From Nocardioides dokdonensis FR1436 (GTDB taxonomy: Bacteria; Actinomycetota; Actinomycetes; Propionibacteriales; Nocardioidaceae), in the NCBI RefSeq assembly GCF_001653335.1, contig NZ_CP015079.1:1488001-1552000 (forward strand): 64,000 nt of DNA. Direction: 5' to 3'. A program made the position numbers and the translations under genes. The notes beneath the pieces were generated by a model that saw nothing but the letters and a program-made list of their open reading frames with translations, did no database searches and was not told the origin of the DNA. Below, in pieces: positions 49,362 through 57,846 of the stretch (the stretch's first letter is position 1; the number at the start of each line of letters is the position of its first letter).

Positions 49362-50152
49362 CGGCCTGGATGGACACGGTGCGGGCGTTGCCCGCCCTCA
49401 CGCTCGACGAGGTGGATGACCAGGCCGCCCTGCAGACCAGGGTCGACCGCAAGTACGTCGTGCAGCCCGAGACGTGGGGCATCGTGCTCGCCGCGCTGGA
49501 CAGCGAGCCGAGCGTGCTCCAGATCGACGGCCGCCGCAGCTTCCGGTACTCCTCCACGTACTACGACACCTCCGAGCTGGACAGCTACCGCGACGCGGCC
49601 CGCAGCCGTCCGCGCCGCTACAAGGTGCGCACCAGGCACTACCTGGACACCGGCTCGAGCGCGGTCGAGGTGAAGATGCGCTCACCGTCCGGCGCCACGG
49701 CGAAGAGCCGGCAGTGGCTCGAGGAGGACGCGCTACCGGACGCGAGCCGCCTGCCCGCCGGCGCCGCCGTCTTCGTCAGCGGGTTCGAACGGATCGGCGC
49801 CCAGGCCCACCGCCTCACCGAGGTGCTGACCACGTCGTACGAGCGCGTGACGCTCGTGGCGGCCGACGCGCGGGTCACCGTGGACCGTCACGTCGTAGCA
49901 GCCGAGGTCCGGGGCCGGCACCTGGACTACGGCGACCTGCTGATCGTCGAGACCAAGTCGGCCGGCGGGGCCGGTGCCGTCGACCGCGCGCTGTGGGCGA
50001 GAGGCATTCGCCCGGCCCGCTTCAGCAAGTACTGCACGTCGCTCGCAGCGATGCGCCCCGAACTTCCCTCGAACAGGTGGTCACGGTCCATCCGCCGCTA
50101 CCTGCCCGCCGCCGCCGCGCCCGCCGCGGCAGCCTGGAAAGGCCTGAGATGA
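49358..50152 (+). CDS. VTC domain protein (polyphosphate polymerase domain)
   Basis: 264 aa. The VTC fold is a tunnel lined with basic residues that, in yeast Vtc4, makes polyphosphate from ATP. Visible: LQTRVDRKYVV (residues 26-35), FRYSSTYYDTSELDSYRDA (about 62-80), YKVRTRHYLD, SAVEVKMRSPSG, LLIVETKSAGG (about 196), and FSKYCTSLAAM, together the charged beta-strands of the tunnel (Lys, Arg, Glu). There is no signal or membrane helix. Coupled on both sides by ATGA. The product could be polyphosphate or another phosphate/nucleotide-derived polymer; activity is unproven for such bacterial proteins here. Confidence 0.88.
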   Translation: MTAWMDTVRALPALTLDEVDDQAALQTRVDRKYVVQPETWGIVLAALDSEPSVLQIDGRRSFRYSSTYYDTSELDSYRDAARSRPRRYKVRTRHYLDTGSSAVEVKMRSPSGATAKSRQWLEEDALPDASRLPAGAAVFVSGFERIGAQAHRLTEVLTTSYERVTLVAADARVTVDRHVVAAEVRGRHLDYGDLLIVETKSAGGAGAVDRALWARGIRPARFSKYCTSLAAMRPELPSNRWSRSIRRYLPAAAAPAAAAWKGLR

Positions 50153-51873
50153 ACAAGCGCCCCTCCACCCTCCTCGCCGGTCTCGCCCTGGCCGCCACGC
50201 TGGTCTTCAGCGGCTGCAGCGCCGGCACCGGCGACACCTCCGAGGTCGCTGCCAACACCTCCTCGGTGAGCTCCCCCGTCGCCGAGCTGAGCTACGCCGA
50301 TCTGGACATCGACGAGGCGGACCTGTCCTTCGACACCGCCGACGCCGTCGACATCACCCTGGTCGACGGGGAGTCCGAGGCCGGCAGCGGCGCGCGCGTC
50401 GACGGGGACACCGTCACCATCGACGAGGCCGGCACCTACCGCCTCACCGGCACGCTGACCTCCGGCTCGGTCGTCATCGACGCACCCGATGCCGTGGTCG
50501 ACCTCGTGCTCGACGGCGTCGACATCACTGCCGCGGACGTGGCCGCCATCAACGTGGTCGAGGCTGATCAGGTGGTCATCTCGCTCGCGGACGGCAGCAC
50601 CAACGTGCTCGCGGACACCGCGGGAGCCGCCGTGGACGAGACGGCCGAGGACGCTCCCAACGCCACCCTGTTCTCCTCCGCCGACCTGTTCCTCACCGGT
50701 GAGGGCGCCCTGTCAGTCACGGCGCACGCCGCCGATGCGATCACTTCCAAGGACACCCTCGTGATGGCCGGCGGAGACGTCGCGGTCACGGCGGCCGACG
50801 ACGGCGTGCGCGGGAAGGACCACCTGGTGATCTCGGGCGGCAGCCTGACGGCCGACGTCGAGGGCGACGCGCTGCGCTCCGACAACGAGTCGGTCGCCGA
50901 TGAGCCGGACGCGGCCGTGGGCGTCATCTGGATCGATGGCGGGACGCTGGACCTGACGTCCGCCTCGGACGCGATGGACGCAGCCCGCCAGGTCACGGTG
51001 CTCGACGGTGACCTGACGATCGCGGCAGGCGACGACGGCATCCACTCCGACAACGTGCTGCGCATCGACGGTGGCACGGTGGACATCACCGAGAGCGTCG
51101 AGGGCATCGAAGGTGCATACATGTACCTGTCCGGCGGTGATGTCTCCGTGGTCGCCAGCGATGACGGGATCAACGTCTCCGGCGGCGCAGAAGCACTCGC
51201 GGAGGAGACCACCGCGACGACCGACGACGCGGCTGCCCAGCCCGATGAGGCCGCAGGCGGAGGTCCCGAGGGTGGCCCACCGGCCGGGGATGCGTCGGTC
51301 GACGACCTCGACTCGCTGACCGTGTCCGCCATGGAGGGCACCGGCTTCGGCGGACCCGCCGAGGGCGACAACGGCACCCGGGTCCTGGAGCTCAGCGGCG
51401 GCACGTACGTCGTCGGCACGACCAGCGACGGCGTGGACGTCAACGGCTCGATGGACATGACGGGTGGCACCCTGGTCGTCTCGAGCACCGAGAACGTGCG
51501 TCAGGGCGCCATCGACGTGGACGACGCTTTCACCATCTCCGGTGGAACGCTCGCAGCGAACGGCATGACCACCATGGCGGTCGCGCCCGGAGAGGACTCC
51601 TCCCAGGCGACCCTCGCCCTCACCTTCAGCGGCACCGTGCCGGCGGGCACAGTCATCACCATCGCCGCCGAGGACGGAGCACAGATCGCGTCCTTCACCA
51701 CCGCGAAGGCCTCGAGCTCCTACATCTACTCCTCCGGCGTTCTCGAGGAGGGAGCCGACTACACGATCTCGGTCGGCGGCGAGATCACCGGGACGGCCAC
51801 CGGATGGCTGGTGCTGGACGGCACGGCGTCCGAAGGCAGCAACATCGGAACCGTCGCCGCGAGCCAGTCGTGA
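50149..51873 (+). CDS. Carbohydrate-binding lipoprotein, Cthe_2159-like beta-solenoid
   Basis: 574 aa. Lipoprotein signal with LVFSGCSAG (Cys 23). From about residue 80 to 530 there are many beta-rungs: GTLTSGSVVIDAPDAVVDLV, GALSVTAHAADAITSKDTLV, DVAVTAADDGVRGKDHLVIS, DLTIAAGDDGIHSDNVLRID and DVSVVASDDGINVSGGAEAL. The repeating (A/S)DDGI units could bind Ca2+. This matches PF14262/DUF4353 (Cthe_2159), for which carbohydrate binding has been shown in Clostridium thermocellum. It would sit on the outside of the membrane. Start overlaps the VTC stop. A hairpin at 51894-51913 follows. Confidence 0.85.
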   Translation: MNKRPSTLLAGLALAATLVFSGCSAGTGDTSEVAANTSSVSSPVAELSYADLDIDEADLSFDTADAVDITLVDGESEAGSGARVDGDTVTIDEAGTYRLTGTLTSGSVVIDAPDAVVDLVLDGVDITAADVAAINVVEADQVVISLADGSTNVLADTAGAAVDETAEDAPNATLFSSADLFLTGEGALSVTAHAADAITSKDTLVMAGGDVAVTAADDGVRGKDHLVISGGSLTADVEGDALRSDNESVADEPDAAVGVIWIDGGTLDLTSASDAMDAARQVTVLDGDLTIAAGDDGIHSDNVLRIDGGTVDITESVEGIEGAYMYLSGGDVSVVASDDGINVSGGAEALAEETTATTDDAAAQPDEAAGGGPEGGPPAGDASVDDLDSLTVSAMEGTGFGGPAEGDNGTRVLELSGGTYVVGTTSDGVDVNGSMDMTGGTLVVSSTENVRQGAIDVDDAFTISGGTLAANGMTTMAVAPGEDSSQATLALTFSGTVPAGTVITIAAEDGAQIASFTTAKASSSYIYSSGVLEEGADYTISVGGEITGTATGWLVLDGTASEGSNIGTVAASQS

Positions 51874-51893
51874 TGACCAGGCACGATCGTCGC

Positions 51894-51913
51894 GCCCCGC
51901 ACCCCAGCGGGGC
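51894..51913 (+). terminator. 7-bp hairpin at the end of the DUF4956 operon
   Basis: GCCCCGC (51894-51900) pairs with GCGGGGC (51907-51913) around a 6-nt loop, 21 bp after the stop of the beta-solenoid gene, so it probably ends the operon. The rest of 51914-52070 has no gene I can support. Confidence 0.5.
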
Positions 51914-52070
51914 CCTCGACTGTCGTCCGTGACCACCGCGTCGTGGCCGGCGGCACTGGTGCGGCCCCGGGGGACAAGAATTCGGGAAACCCGCGCCGGC
52001 AGGCGGCTGCAGGAGCACGCTGGTCCTCCTCCGGGCGCCGTCGTGCGTGCCCCTGGCTCAGCGAGGCCCC

Positions 52071-52616
52071 ATGTCGTCGTCCATGCCTGCTCGTCCCGTC
52101 CTGCTCGCTGCGCCGGTCCTGGCCCTGGCCGGGCTCCTTGCCGCGTGCAGCGGGGAGATCTCGGTCGGCGGCCCCGACGGCATCAGCCAGGAGCGCCTCG
52201 AGACCGAGGTGGCGGGCAACGTCAGCGGCGCCGACAAGGACCAGGTCGAGGTGGACTGCGGGGGAGAGCTCGAGGCCGAGCCGGACGCCACGCAGGACTG
52301 CGTCATCACCTACACCGCGGACGGCAGCCGCACCGGGGTCCGGCTGACCGTCACCGACGTCCAGGGCGACGAGGTCGAGTTCGACCAGCTGCTGTTCATC
52401 GCGGCCGAGGACGTCGCCGACGCGGTCGAGCGGTTCTACACCGAGCAGGGCATCGTCGTCGACACCGCGACCTGCGCCGGCGAGCTCCTCGGCGAGCAGG
52501 GTGAGACGACCACGTGCGAGGTGACGTCCAGCTCCGACGGCGACGCCACGATCGAGGTCACCACCACCACCGTGGACGGGCTGACGGTCAACTTCGATCT
52601 CGACGTGGCGTCCTGA
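52071..52616 (+). CDS. DUF4333-type lipoprotein
   Basis: 181 aa. Lipoprotein signal: PVLLAAPVLALAGLLAACSG with Cys 26. The mature part has two DUF4333-like units, each with a Cys-x-Gly-Glu-Leu and a second Cys: VEVDCGGELEAEPDATQDCV (about residues 60-80) and TATCAGELLGEQGETTTCEV (about 137-156), each followed by a beta-strand series. Probably two disulfides. Role unknown; it sits in the cell envelope. ATG 52071 has GAGG ahead; ATG 52083 is the alternative. Confidence 0.8.
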   Translation: MSSSMPARPVLLAAPVLALAGLLAACSGEISVGGPDGISQERLETEVAGNVSGADKDQVEVDCGGELEAEPDATQDCVITYTADGSRTGVRLTVTDVQGDEVEFDQLLFIAAEDVADAVERFYTEQGIVVDTATCAGELLGEQGETTTCEVTSSSDGDATIEVTTTTVDGLTVNFDLDVAS

Positions 52617-52653
52617 CACCGGCGGCGGTGCCGCCGCGTCTACCCTGTGCGAC

Positions 52654-53352
52654 GTGAGTGTCGTCGTGCTGACCGGTGCTGGCATCTCCGCCGAGAGCGG
52701 GGTGCCGACCTTCCGCGACGCCGACGGGCTGTGGGAGGGCCACCGCGTCGAGGACGTCGCCACCCCGGAGGCCTACGACATGGCGCCGACGCGGGTGCTG
52801 CGCTTCTACGACGAGCGACGCGCCGCGCTGGCCCGGGTCGAGCCCAACGCCGCCCACCACGCGCTGGTCCGGCTCGAGGAGGTGCTCGGCGAGGACCTGC
52901 TGGTGGTCACCCAGAACATCGACGACCTGCACGAGCGGGCGGGCTCGCGCCACGTCGTGCACATGCACGGCCAGCTGCTCTCGGCCCTGTGCCGGGTGTG
53001 CGAGGGACGGGTGCCGTGGACCCGCGAGCTCGTCGACCACCCGCCCTGCCCCGGTTGCGGGCACACCGAGCTGCGCCCCGACGTCGTCTGGTTCGGCGAG
53101 ATCCCCTACGAGATGGACCGCATCCTGCACGTGCTGGGCAGCGCCCACACCTTCGTCTCGATCGGTACGTCGGGCGCGGTCTACCCCGCCGCCGGGTTCG
53201 TCCAGCACGCGCGCCGGTCCGGGGCCCGCACCATCGAGCTGAACCTCGAGCCCTCCGAAGGGTCGATGTGGTTCCACGAGTCCCACCAGGGCCGCGCCGG
53301 CGAGCTGGTGCCGCGCTGGGTGGACGAGCTGCTGGCCGGGCGCCTGGCCTGA
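52654..53352 (+). CDS. cobB: Sirtuin family NAD-dependent protein deacylase
   Basis: 232 aa. NAD-dependent removal of acyl groups from Lys. Motifs: VVLTGAGISAESGVPTFRDA at the N-terminus, LLVVTQNIDDLHERAGS, catalytic His in VVHMHGQL, zinc Cys pairs CRVCEGR and CPGCGH, and VVWFGEIPYEMD. The FYDERR segment (about residue 50) is like the Tyr-x-x-Arg motif of class III sirtuins (desuccinylase/demalonylase). GTG 52654 is the start. It probably acts on metabolic enzymes; targets are unknown. Confidence 0.92.
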   Translation: MSVVVLTGAGISAESGVPTFRDADGLWEGHRVEDVATPEAYDMAPTRVLRFYDERRAALARVEPNAAHHALVRLEEVLGEDLLVVTQNIDDLHERAGSRHVVHMHGQLLSALCRVCEGRVPWTRELVDHPPCPGCGHTELRPDVVWFGEIPYEMDRILHVLGSAHTFVSIGTSGAVYPAAGFVQHARRSGARTIELNLEPSEGSMWFHESHQGRAGELVPRWVDELLAGRLA

Positions 53353-53438
53353 TCCGGCGTCCCGCCGCCGCGAGTTCGTCCGCGACGGCCCCGGGGTCGT
53401 GGTGTGATCGGGGCTCCACACGACGAGAGGGCCCCGAG

Positions 53439-54185
53439 ATGACGAGCTGGACACGACGAGCGGCGACTGCAGCGGTGCTGGTGACGACGAGCGCGTCCCT
53501 GGTCGCCTGCGGCGGCGACAGCGACACGGGCGCGGGCGGCGACTCCGGCTCCGCCTCCGCCTTCGCGGAGCAGGACGGCGCCGCGATCCGGGACGCGGCC
53601 GGTGACGCGATGGGCGACCTCGAGAGCCTGCGCGTGCAGGGCGACCTCACGGTGGACGGTCAGGAGATCTCCCTGGAGCTGGCCGCCAGCACCAGTGGCG
53701 ACTGCACCGGCACGATCGGCATCGACGGCGCCGAGGCCGAGGTCCTCAGCGTGGGCGGCGAGTCGTGGTTCCGCCCGAGCGAGGAGTTCTGGCAGGCCCA
53801 GGCGGGCAGCCAGGCCGACCAGATCATCGACCTCGTCGACGGTCGCTGGGTGGTGCTCGGCGAGGACGACGGGTTCTCGGAGTTCTGCGACCTCGACGAG
53901 CTGCTCGACGAGCTCGTCGACGACAGCGACGAGGACACGACGTACGAGACCGGGGAGACGAGCGACGTCGACGGCACCAGCGCCGTCGCGGTCGTCTCCA
54001 CCGACGAGGACGGCGAGGTGTCGACGGGCTTCGTGGCCGTCGACGAGCCGCACCACCTGCTGCGCATCGAGAAGACGGAGGGCGAGGACCCCGGCTCGGT
54101 CGTCTTCTCCGGCTTCGACGAGGAGGTCGGGGCCAGCGCCCCCGCCGACGACGAGATCGTCGACCTCGACGAGCTCGGCGCCTGA
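53439..54185 (+). CDS. Lipoprotein of the LppX/LprG-like type (paralogue 1)
   Basis: 248 aa. Signal peptide with lipobox ASLVACGG (Cys 24). Then FAEQDGAAIRDAAGDAMGDL and a set of beta-strands (VQGDLTVDGQEISLELAAST, IDGAEAEVLSVGGESWFRPS), an acidic region LDELLDELVDDSDEDTTYET, and FVAVDEPHHLLRIEKTEG. This half-barrel build resembles the LppX/LprAFG family of actinobacterial lipid carriers. A second such gene (55392) shares the FA(E/D)QDG start, EVLS...FW..., and the CDLD block, so they are paralogues. Start ATG 53439. Confidence 0.72.
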   Translation: MTSWTRRAATAAVLVTTSASLVACGGDSDTGAGGDSGSASAFAEQDGAAIRDAAGDAMGDLESLRVQGDLTVDGQEISLELAASTSGDCTGTIGIDGAEAEVLSVGGESWFRPSEEFWQAQAGSQADQIIDLVDGRWVVLGEDDGFSEFCDLDELLDELVDDSDEDTTYETGETSDVDGTSAVAVVSTDEDGEVSTGFVAVDEPHHLLRIEKTEGEDPGSVVFSGFDEEVGASAPADDEIVDLDELGA

Positions 54186-54201
54186 GGGCGGCCGCAGCAG
54201 G

Positions 54202-55185
54202 TCAGTGCGCTCCGGTCGTGTAGGTGCCGACCTGCTCCGTGTCGCGGTCCATCCAGCGGATCCGCGGCACGAGCATCAGCACCAGCACCAGCAGGGCACT
54301 GACGGTGAGGGTCACCGCGATGGTCGTCCACAGGCTGCGGACCAGCACGTCCCACACGACGAGGACGACGTCGCGCTCCTGGCCTGGGTCGATGCCGGTG
54401 TCCAGCAGTGACCGCGCGGCGAGCACCAGCAGCGCCAGCAGCCCGACGGTGGCCAGGCTGAGGGAGGCCATCAGCACCACGGTGCGCCGACGCAGCGGTG
54501 AGACGACCAGCGCGACGACGAGCAGCGCGGCCACGGTGACCGGGAGCCACCAGCCCACCGCCGCGATGCGCTGGTAGACGGTGCGGGCGGTGTCGAGCTC
54601 CCCGGAGCTCGCCACCGTGATGGCCATGACGGTGTTGCCCCCCGGGGGCCGGGACCCTAGGAGGCCCTGCTCGCGCAGCCCCTCGGCGGCGGCGTCGAGC
54701 ACGGGTCGCAGGTCGATGCTCACCTGGGTGACGCTCCGGCCGGGGGACTCCTCCAGCAGGGCGAGCAGCGTCTCGTGGGCGCTGCGGTTGCTCTCGCGCC
54801 ACAGGTCGGGGAAGACCGATGACTCCATGACGCTGTCGACGCTCCGCTCGGCGGCGTCAGCCACGTAGCGGGTCAGGGCGGGAGTCACCTCGTCCCTGGA
54901 GTCGCGCAGGTACGGCGCGAGCGCGCTGCGGCCGATCACAGCCTGGAGCCGCTTGCTGCGGCCCGGCACGTCGACCTGCTCGATGAGCGTCATCTCGATC
55001 CGACCGGCGAGCGCGGTGCGCACGACCGGCTCGTCGGCCAGCGGCCCGACGGTCTCCACGTAGGTGTCGGTGTCGGTGACCACGGCGGCGAGCCAGCCCG
55101 CGCTCAGCGCGAGCGGCAGCACGAGGGCGGCGACCAGCACCAGCAGGACGGACACGAGCCGACGCAGACCCCGGATGAGCTTCAC
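54202..55185 (-). CDS. Membrane protein with a large extracytoplasmic domain
   Basis: 327 aa. One N-terminal helix (LVSVLLVLVAALVLPLALSA), then about 140 residues outside with many charged residues (IEQVDVPGRSKRLQAVIGRS, LALLEESPGRSVTQVSIDLR), then three helices (VGWWLPVTVAALLVVALVVS, VVLMASLSLATVGLLALLVL, IAVTLTVSALLVLVLMLVPR). No domain recognised. The GTG at 55185 (VKLIRGLRRLV) is the start; the upstream frame is poor. It lies between the two lipoprotein paralogues, convergent with the first and divergent from the second. Confidence 0.72.
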   Translation of the reverse strand: MKLIRGLRRLVSVLLVLVAALVLPLALSAGWLAAVVTDTDTYVETVGPLADEPVVRTALAGRIEMTLIEQVDVPGRSKRLQAVIGRSALAPYLRDSRDEVTPALTRYVADAAERSVDSVMESSVFPDLWRESNRSAHETLLALLEESPGRSVTQVSIDLRPVLDAAAEGLREQGLLGSRPPGGNTVMAITVASSGELDTARTVYQRIAAVGWWLPVTVAALLVVALVVSPLRRRTVVLMASLSLATVGLLALLVLAARSLLDTGIDPGQERDVVLVVWDVLVRSLWTTIAVTLTVSALLVLVLMLVPRIRWMDRDTEQVGTYTTGAH

Positions 55186-55391
55186 CGGCGCATGATGGCA
55201 CCCCGAGTGGCCGGACGTGCCCCCGACGTGCCCCGGCGGCTCAGGCGAGGCGCACGGCCTCGACGTACCCGTCGGTGTCGGTGTCGGTGCACCCACCCTG
55301 GAGTGGGGCGGCACGGACGTGCGACGTGCCCCGGCGTCGTGGTGGGATGCGGGCTGCGCGGGCGCCGGCCCGCACGGACGAGGGAGGTCGG

Positions 55392-56078
55392 ATGCAGCCC
55401 AGGACGGTTCGTGGAGCGGTGGCGGCGGCGGTCGCGATGATGATGCCGATGACCGGCTGCGGGTCCTCGACGTTCGCCGACCAGGACGGCGAGGAGGTGC
55501 TGGCCACCGCCGCCGAGGCGATGGCCGACGTGACCTCCTTCCGGGTCCGGGCGGAGGTCCGGATCGACCACGAGAACGTGATGTCGGACTTCGTGGTCGC
55601 CGAGGAGGGGTGCTCCGGCGAGCTCGAGGGTGACGACCTGGCTGCAGAGGTGCTCAGCGACGGCGACCTGGTGTGGGTGCGCGGCAACGAGGCGTTCTGG
55701 TCGACGGAGGTCTCCCAGCGCAAGGCTCGGCGACTGGTGCGCCTGGTCGACGACGGCTGGATCGCGGCCCGGGCCGACCTGGTGCCCGAGGTGGCGCAGC
55801 TGTGCGACCTCGACCTGGCCGCCGACGGCCTCGTGCTCGAGGAGGGGCAGGAGCCTCCGCCCGTGGACGGGACCACGTCCATCGGCCGCGACGAGGTCGT
55901 CGTGCTGGGCTCGAGCAGCGGCGCGGTCTACGTGCGCAGCACCGCGCCCCACCACGTGCTGCTGCTGACCGACCGCGAGCTCGGGGCCGAGGTGCGCTTC
56001 TCCGAGATCGACGAGCCGGTGAGCATCTCCTGGCCCGACCCCGAGCAGGTCGTGGGCCCCTTCACCACCGGGGTCTGA
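55392..56078 (+). CDS. Lipoprotein of the LppX/LprG-like type (paralogue 2)
   Basis: 228 aa. Lipoprotein signal with MTGC (Cys 23). The pattern FADQDGEEVLATAAEAMADV, then VTSFRVRAEVRIDHENVMSD, EVLSDGDLVWVRGNEAFWST, LVRLVDDGWIAARADLVPEV and LCDLDLAADGL follows that of the protein at 53439, so the two genes came from one. The Cys pair (EEGCSGEL and LCDLD) is kept in both. Likely holds a lipid or sugar-lipid outside the membrane. The ATG at 55392 has GGGAGG ahead. It ends 7 bp from the treZ stop. Confidence 0.72.
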   Translation: MQPRTVRGAVAAAVAMMMPMTGCGSSTFADQDGEEVLATAAEAMADVTSFRVRAEVRIDHENVMSDFVVAEEGCSGELEGDDLAAEVLSDGDLVWVRGNEAFWSTEVSQRKARRLVRLVDDGWIAARADLVPEVAQLCDLDLAADGLVLEEGQEPPPVDGTTSIGRDEVVVLGSSSGAVYVRSTAPHHVLLLTDRELGAEVRFSEIDEPVSISWPDPEQVVGPFTTGV

Positions 56079-56085
56079 GCCCGGG

Positions 56086-57846
56086 TCAGCAGACCACGGC
56101 GCCGGCGTGCGGCGGCAGGGTGAGGACCCCGTCCGTGAGCTCCGCGCCCGACCCGGTGGCGGCCAGCACGCTCGTGGCGTCGACCTCCGGCTGCACGGTC
56201 GCCGTGCCGAGGTTGAGCACGACGCGGAGCCGCCCGCGGTGCAGCACCACCAGCCTGGCCGCCTCGTCGACGTCGCAGGTGGTCGCCGCGAACGACGGGT
56301 CGGTGAGCTCGGGCCAGGTGCGCCGCAGCCGCGTGAGGTCGCGGTAGAGCGCCAGCACGCGGGCGTGCCGACCGTGCTCGGGCTCGTCCCAGTCGAGCTT
56401 CGATCGCTGGAAGCTCGCGGGGTCCTGCGGATCCGGGACCACCGCCGGGTCCCAGCCCATCTGCTCGAACTCGGCGATCCTGCCCTCCGCGGTGGCGGTG
56501 CCCAGCTCGGGCTCGGGGTGGCTGGTGAAGAACTGGAACGGCGTCGAGGCCGCCCACTCCTCGCCCTGGAAGAGCATCGGCGTGTATGGACCGAGCAGCG
56601 TCAGCATCGCCGCGCAGCCCAGCTGGTCCTCGTCGAGGTGGCCGGGGGCGGGGTCGGAGAGCCGGTCGCCGACGGCGCGGTTGCCGACCTGGTCGTGGTT
56701 CTGGCTGCACACGACCAGGCGCCAGGTGGCGGTGTGCTCGGTGTCGATCGGCACCCCGTGGTCGCGGTCGCGGAAGGAGCTGAAGGTGCCGTCGTGGAAG
56801 AACCCGCGCTCGACCACCTTCTTCAGCGCCGTGAGCGGTTCGAAGTCGGCGTAGTAGCCGGTCGTCTCGCCGCTCAGCGCCACGTGCACCGCGTGGTGGT
56901 AGTCGTCGCTCCACTGCGCGTCGAGGCCGTGACCGCCCGCCTCGCGGGGCGTGAACATCACCGGGTCGTTGAGGTCGGACTCCGCGATCAGGGTCAGCGG
57001 CCGTCGCTGGTGGGCCGACAGGGCCGCCACCTCGACCGCCATCTCCTCGAGCAGGTGCACCTCCGAGGAGTCCGACAGTGCGTGCACGGCGTCGAGGCGC
57101 AGCCCGTCGACGTGGTAGTCGGTGAGCCACATCGCGACGTTGTCGAGGATGTAGCGGCGCACCTCGTCGGAGCCCTCGGCGTCGAGGTTGACCAGGTCGC
57201 CCCAGGTGTTGCGGCCGTCCTTGAGGTACGGCGCGAAGAGCGGCAGGTAGTTGCCCGAGGGACCGAGGTGGTTGTGCACCACGTCCTGGATCACGCCCAG
57301 GCCCTTGGCGTGGCAGCCGTCGACGAAGCGCTGGTAGGCCTCGGGGCCGCCGTACGACTCGGCGACCGCGAACCAGGCCACGCCGTCGTAGCCCCAGTTG
57401 TGGGTGCCGTTGAACGCGTTGACCGGCAGCACCTCGACCAGGTCGACCCCGAGGTCGACGAGGTGGTCGAGGCGCCCGAGCGCGGCGTCGAGGGTGCCCT
57501 CCGGGGTAAAGGTGCCGACGTGCATCTCGTAGATCACCGACCCGGCCAGCTGGCGACCGGTCCAGCCCTGGTCGGTCCAGGAGAAGGTCTCCGGGTCGTA
57601 GGTGCGCGACAGCTCGTGCACCCCTCCGGGCTGGCGGCGCGAGCGCGGGTCGGGACGCGGGTCGGGGTCGTCGTCGAGAAGGTAGCCGTAGTCGACCTCG
57701 CCGTCGGGCACGGTCGCCTCGGGGGTCCACCAGCCGTCCTCGTCGCGGCGCATCGGGACCTGCGTGCCGTCGACCAGCAGCCGGACCCGTTCGGGTCGCG
57801 GCGCCCACACGTCGAAGCGGCCACGGTCGGATCGCGTCGAGACCAT
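56086..57846 (-). CDS. treZ: Malto-oligosyltrehalose trehalohydrolase
   Basis: 586 aa. It releases trehalose from the end of maltooligosyltrehalose made by TreY. N-terminal E-set domain ([20 protein letters not shown]), then the GH13 barrel: [38 protein letters not shown] with the nucleophile Asp, [12 protein letters not shown] with the acid/base Glu, and [15 protein letters not shown] with the third Asp. The treY TGA (57848-57846) overlaps the ATG by one base. Last gene of the treX-treY-treZ transcript. Confidence 0.96.
   Translation of the reverse strand: MVSTRSDRGRFDVWAPRPERVRLLVDGTQVPMRRDEDGWWTPEATVPDGEVDYGYLLDDDPDPRPDPRSRRQPGGVHELSRTYDPETFSWTDQGWTGRQLAGSVIYEMHVGTFTPEGTLDAALGRLDHLVDLGVDLVEVLPVNAFNGTHNWGYDGVAWFAVAESYGGPEAYQRFVDGCHAKGLGVIQDVVHNHLGPSGNYLPLFAPYLKDGRNTWGDLVNLDAEGSDEVRRYILDNVAMWLTDYHVDGLRLDAVHALSDSSEVHLLEEMAVEVAALSAHQRRPLTLIAESDLNDPVMFTPREAGGHGLDAQWSDDYHHAVHVALSGETTGYYADFEPLTALKKVVERGFFHDGTFSSFRDRDHGVPIDTEHTATWRLVVCSQNHDQVGNRAVGDRLSDPAPGHLDEDQLGCAAMLTLLGPYTPMLFQGEEWAASTPFQFFTSHPEPELGTATAEGRIAEFEQMGWDPAVVPDPQDPASFQRSKLDWDEPEHGRHARVLALYRDLTRLRRTWPELTDPSFAATTCDVDEAARLVVLHRGRLRVVLNLGTATVQPEVDATSVLAATGSGAELTDGVLTLPPHAGAVVC

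Noticed and set aside
49474..50150. Fused upstream extension of the beta-solenoid lipoprotein
   Set aside because: The open frame continues upstream out of the VTC gene in another phase; the signal peptide and lipobox start at 50149, which is also the 4-bp overlap.
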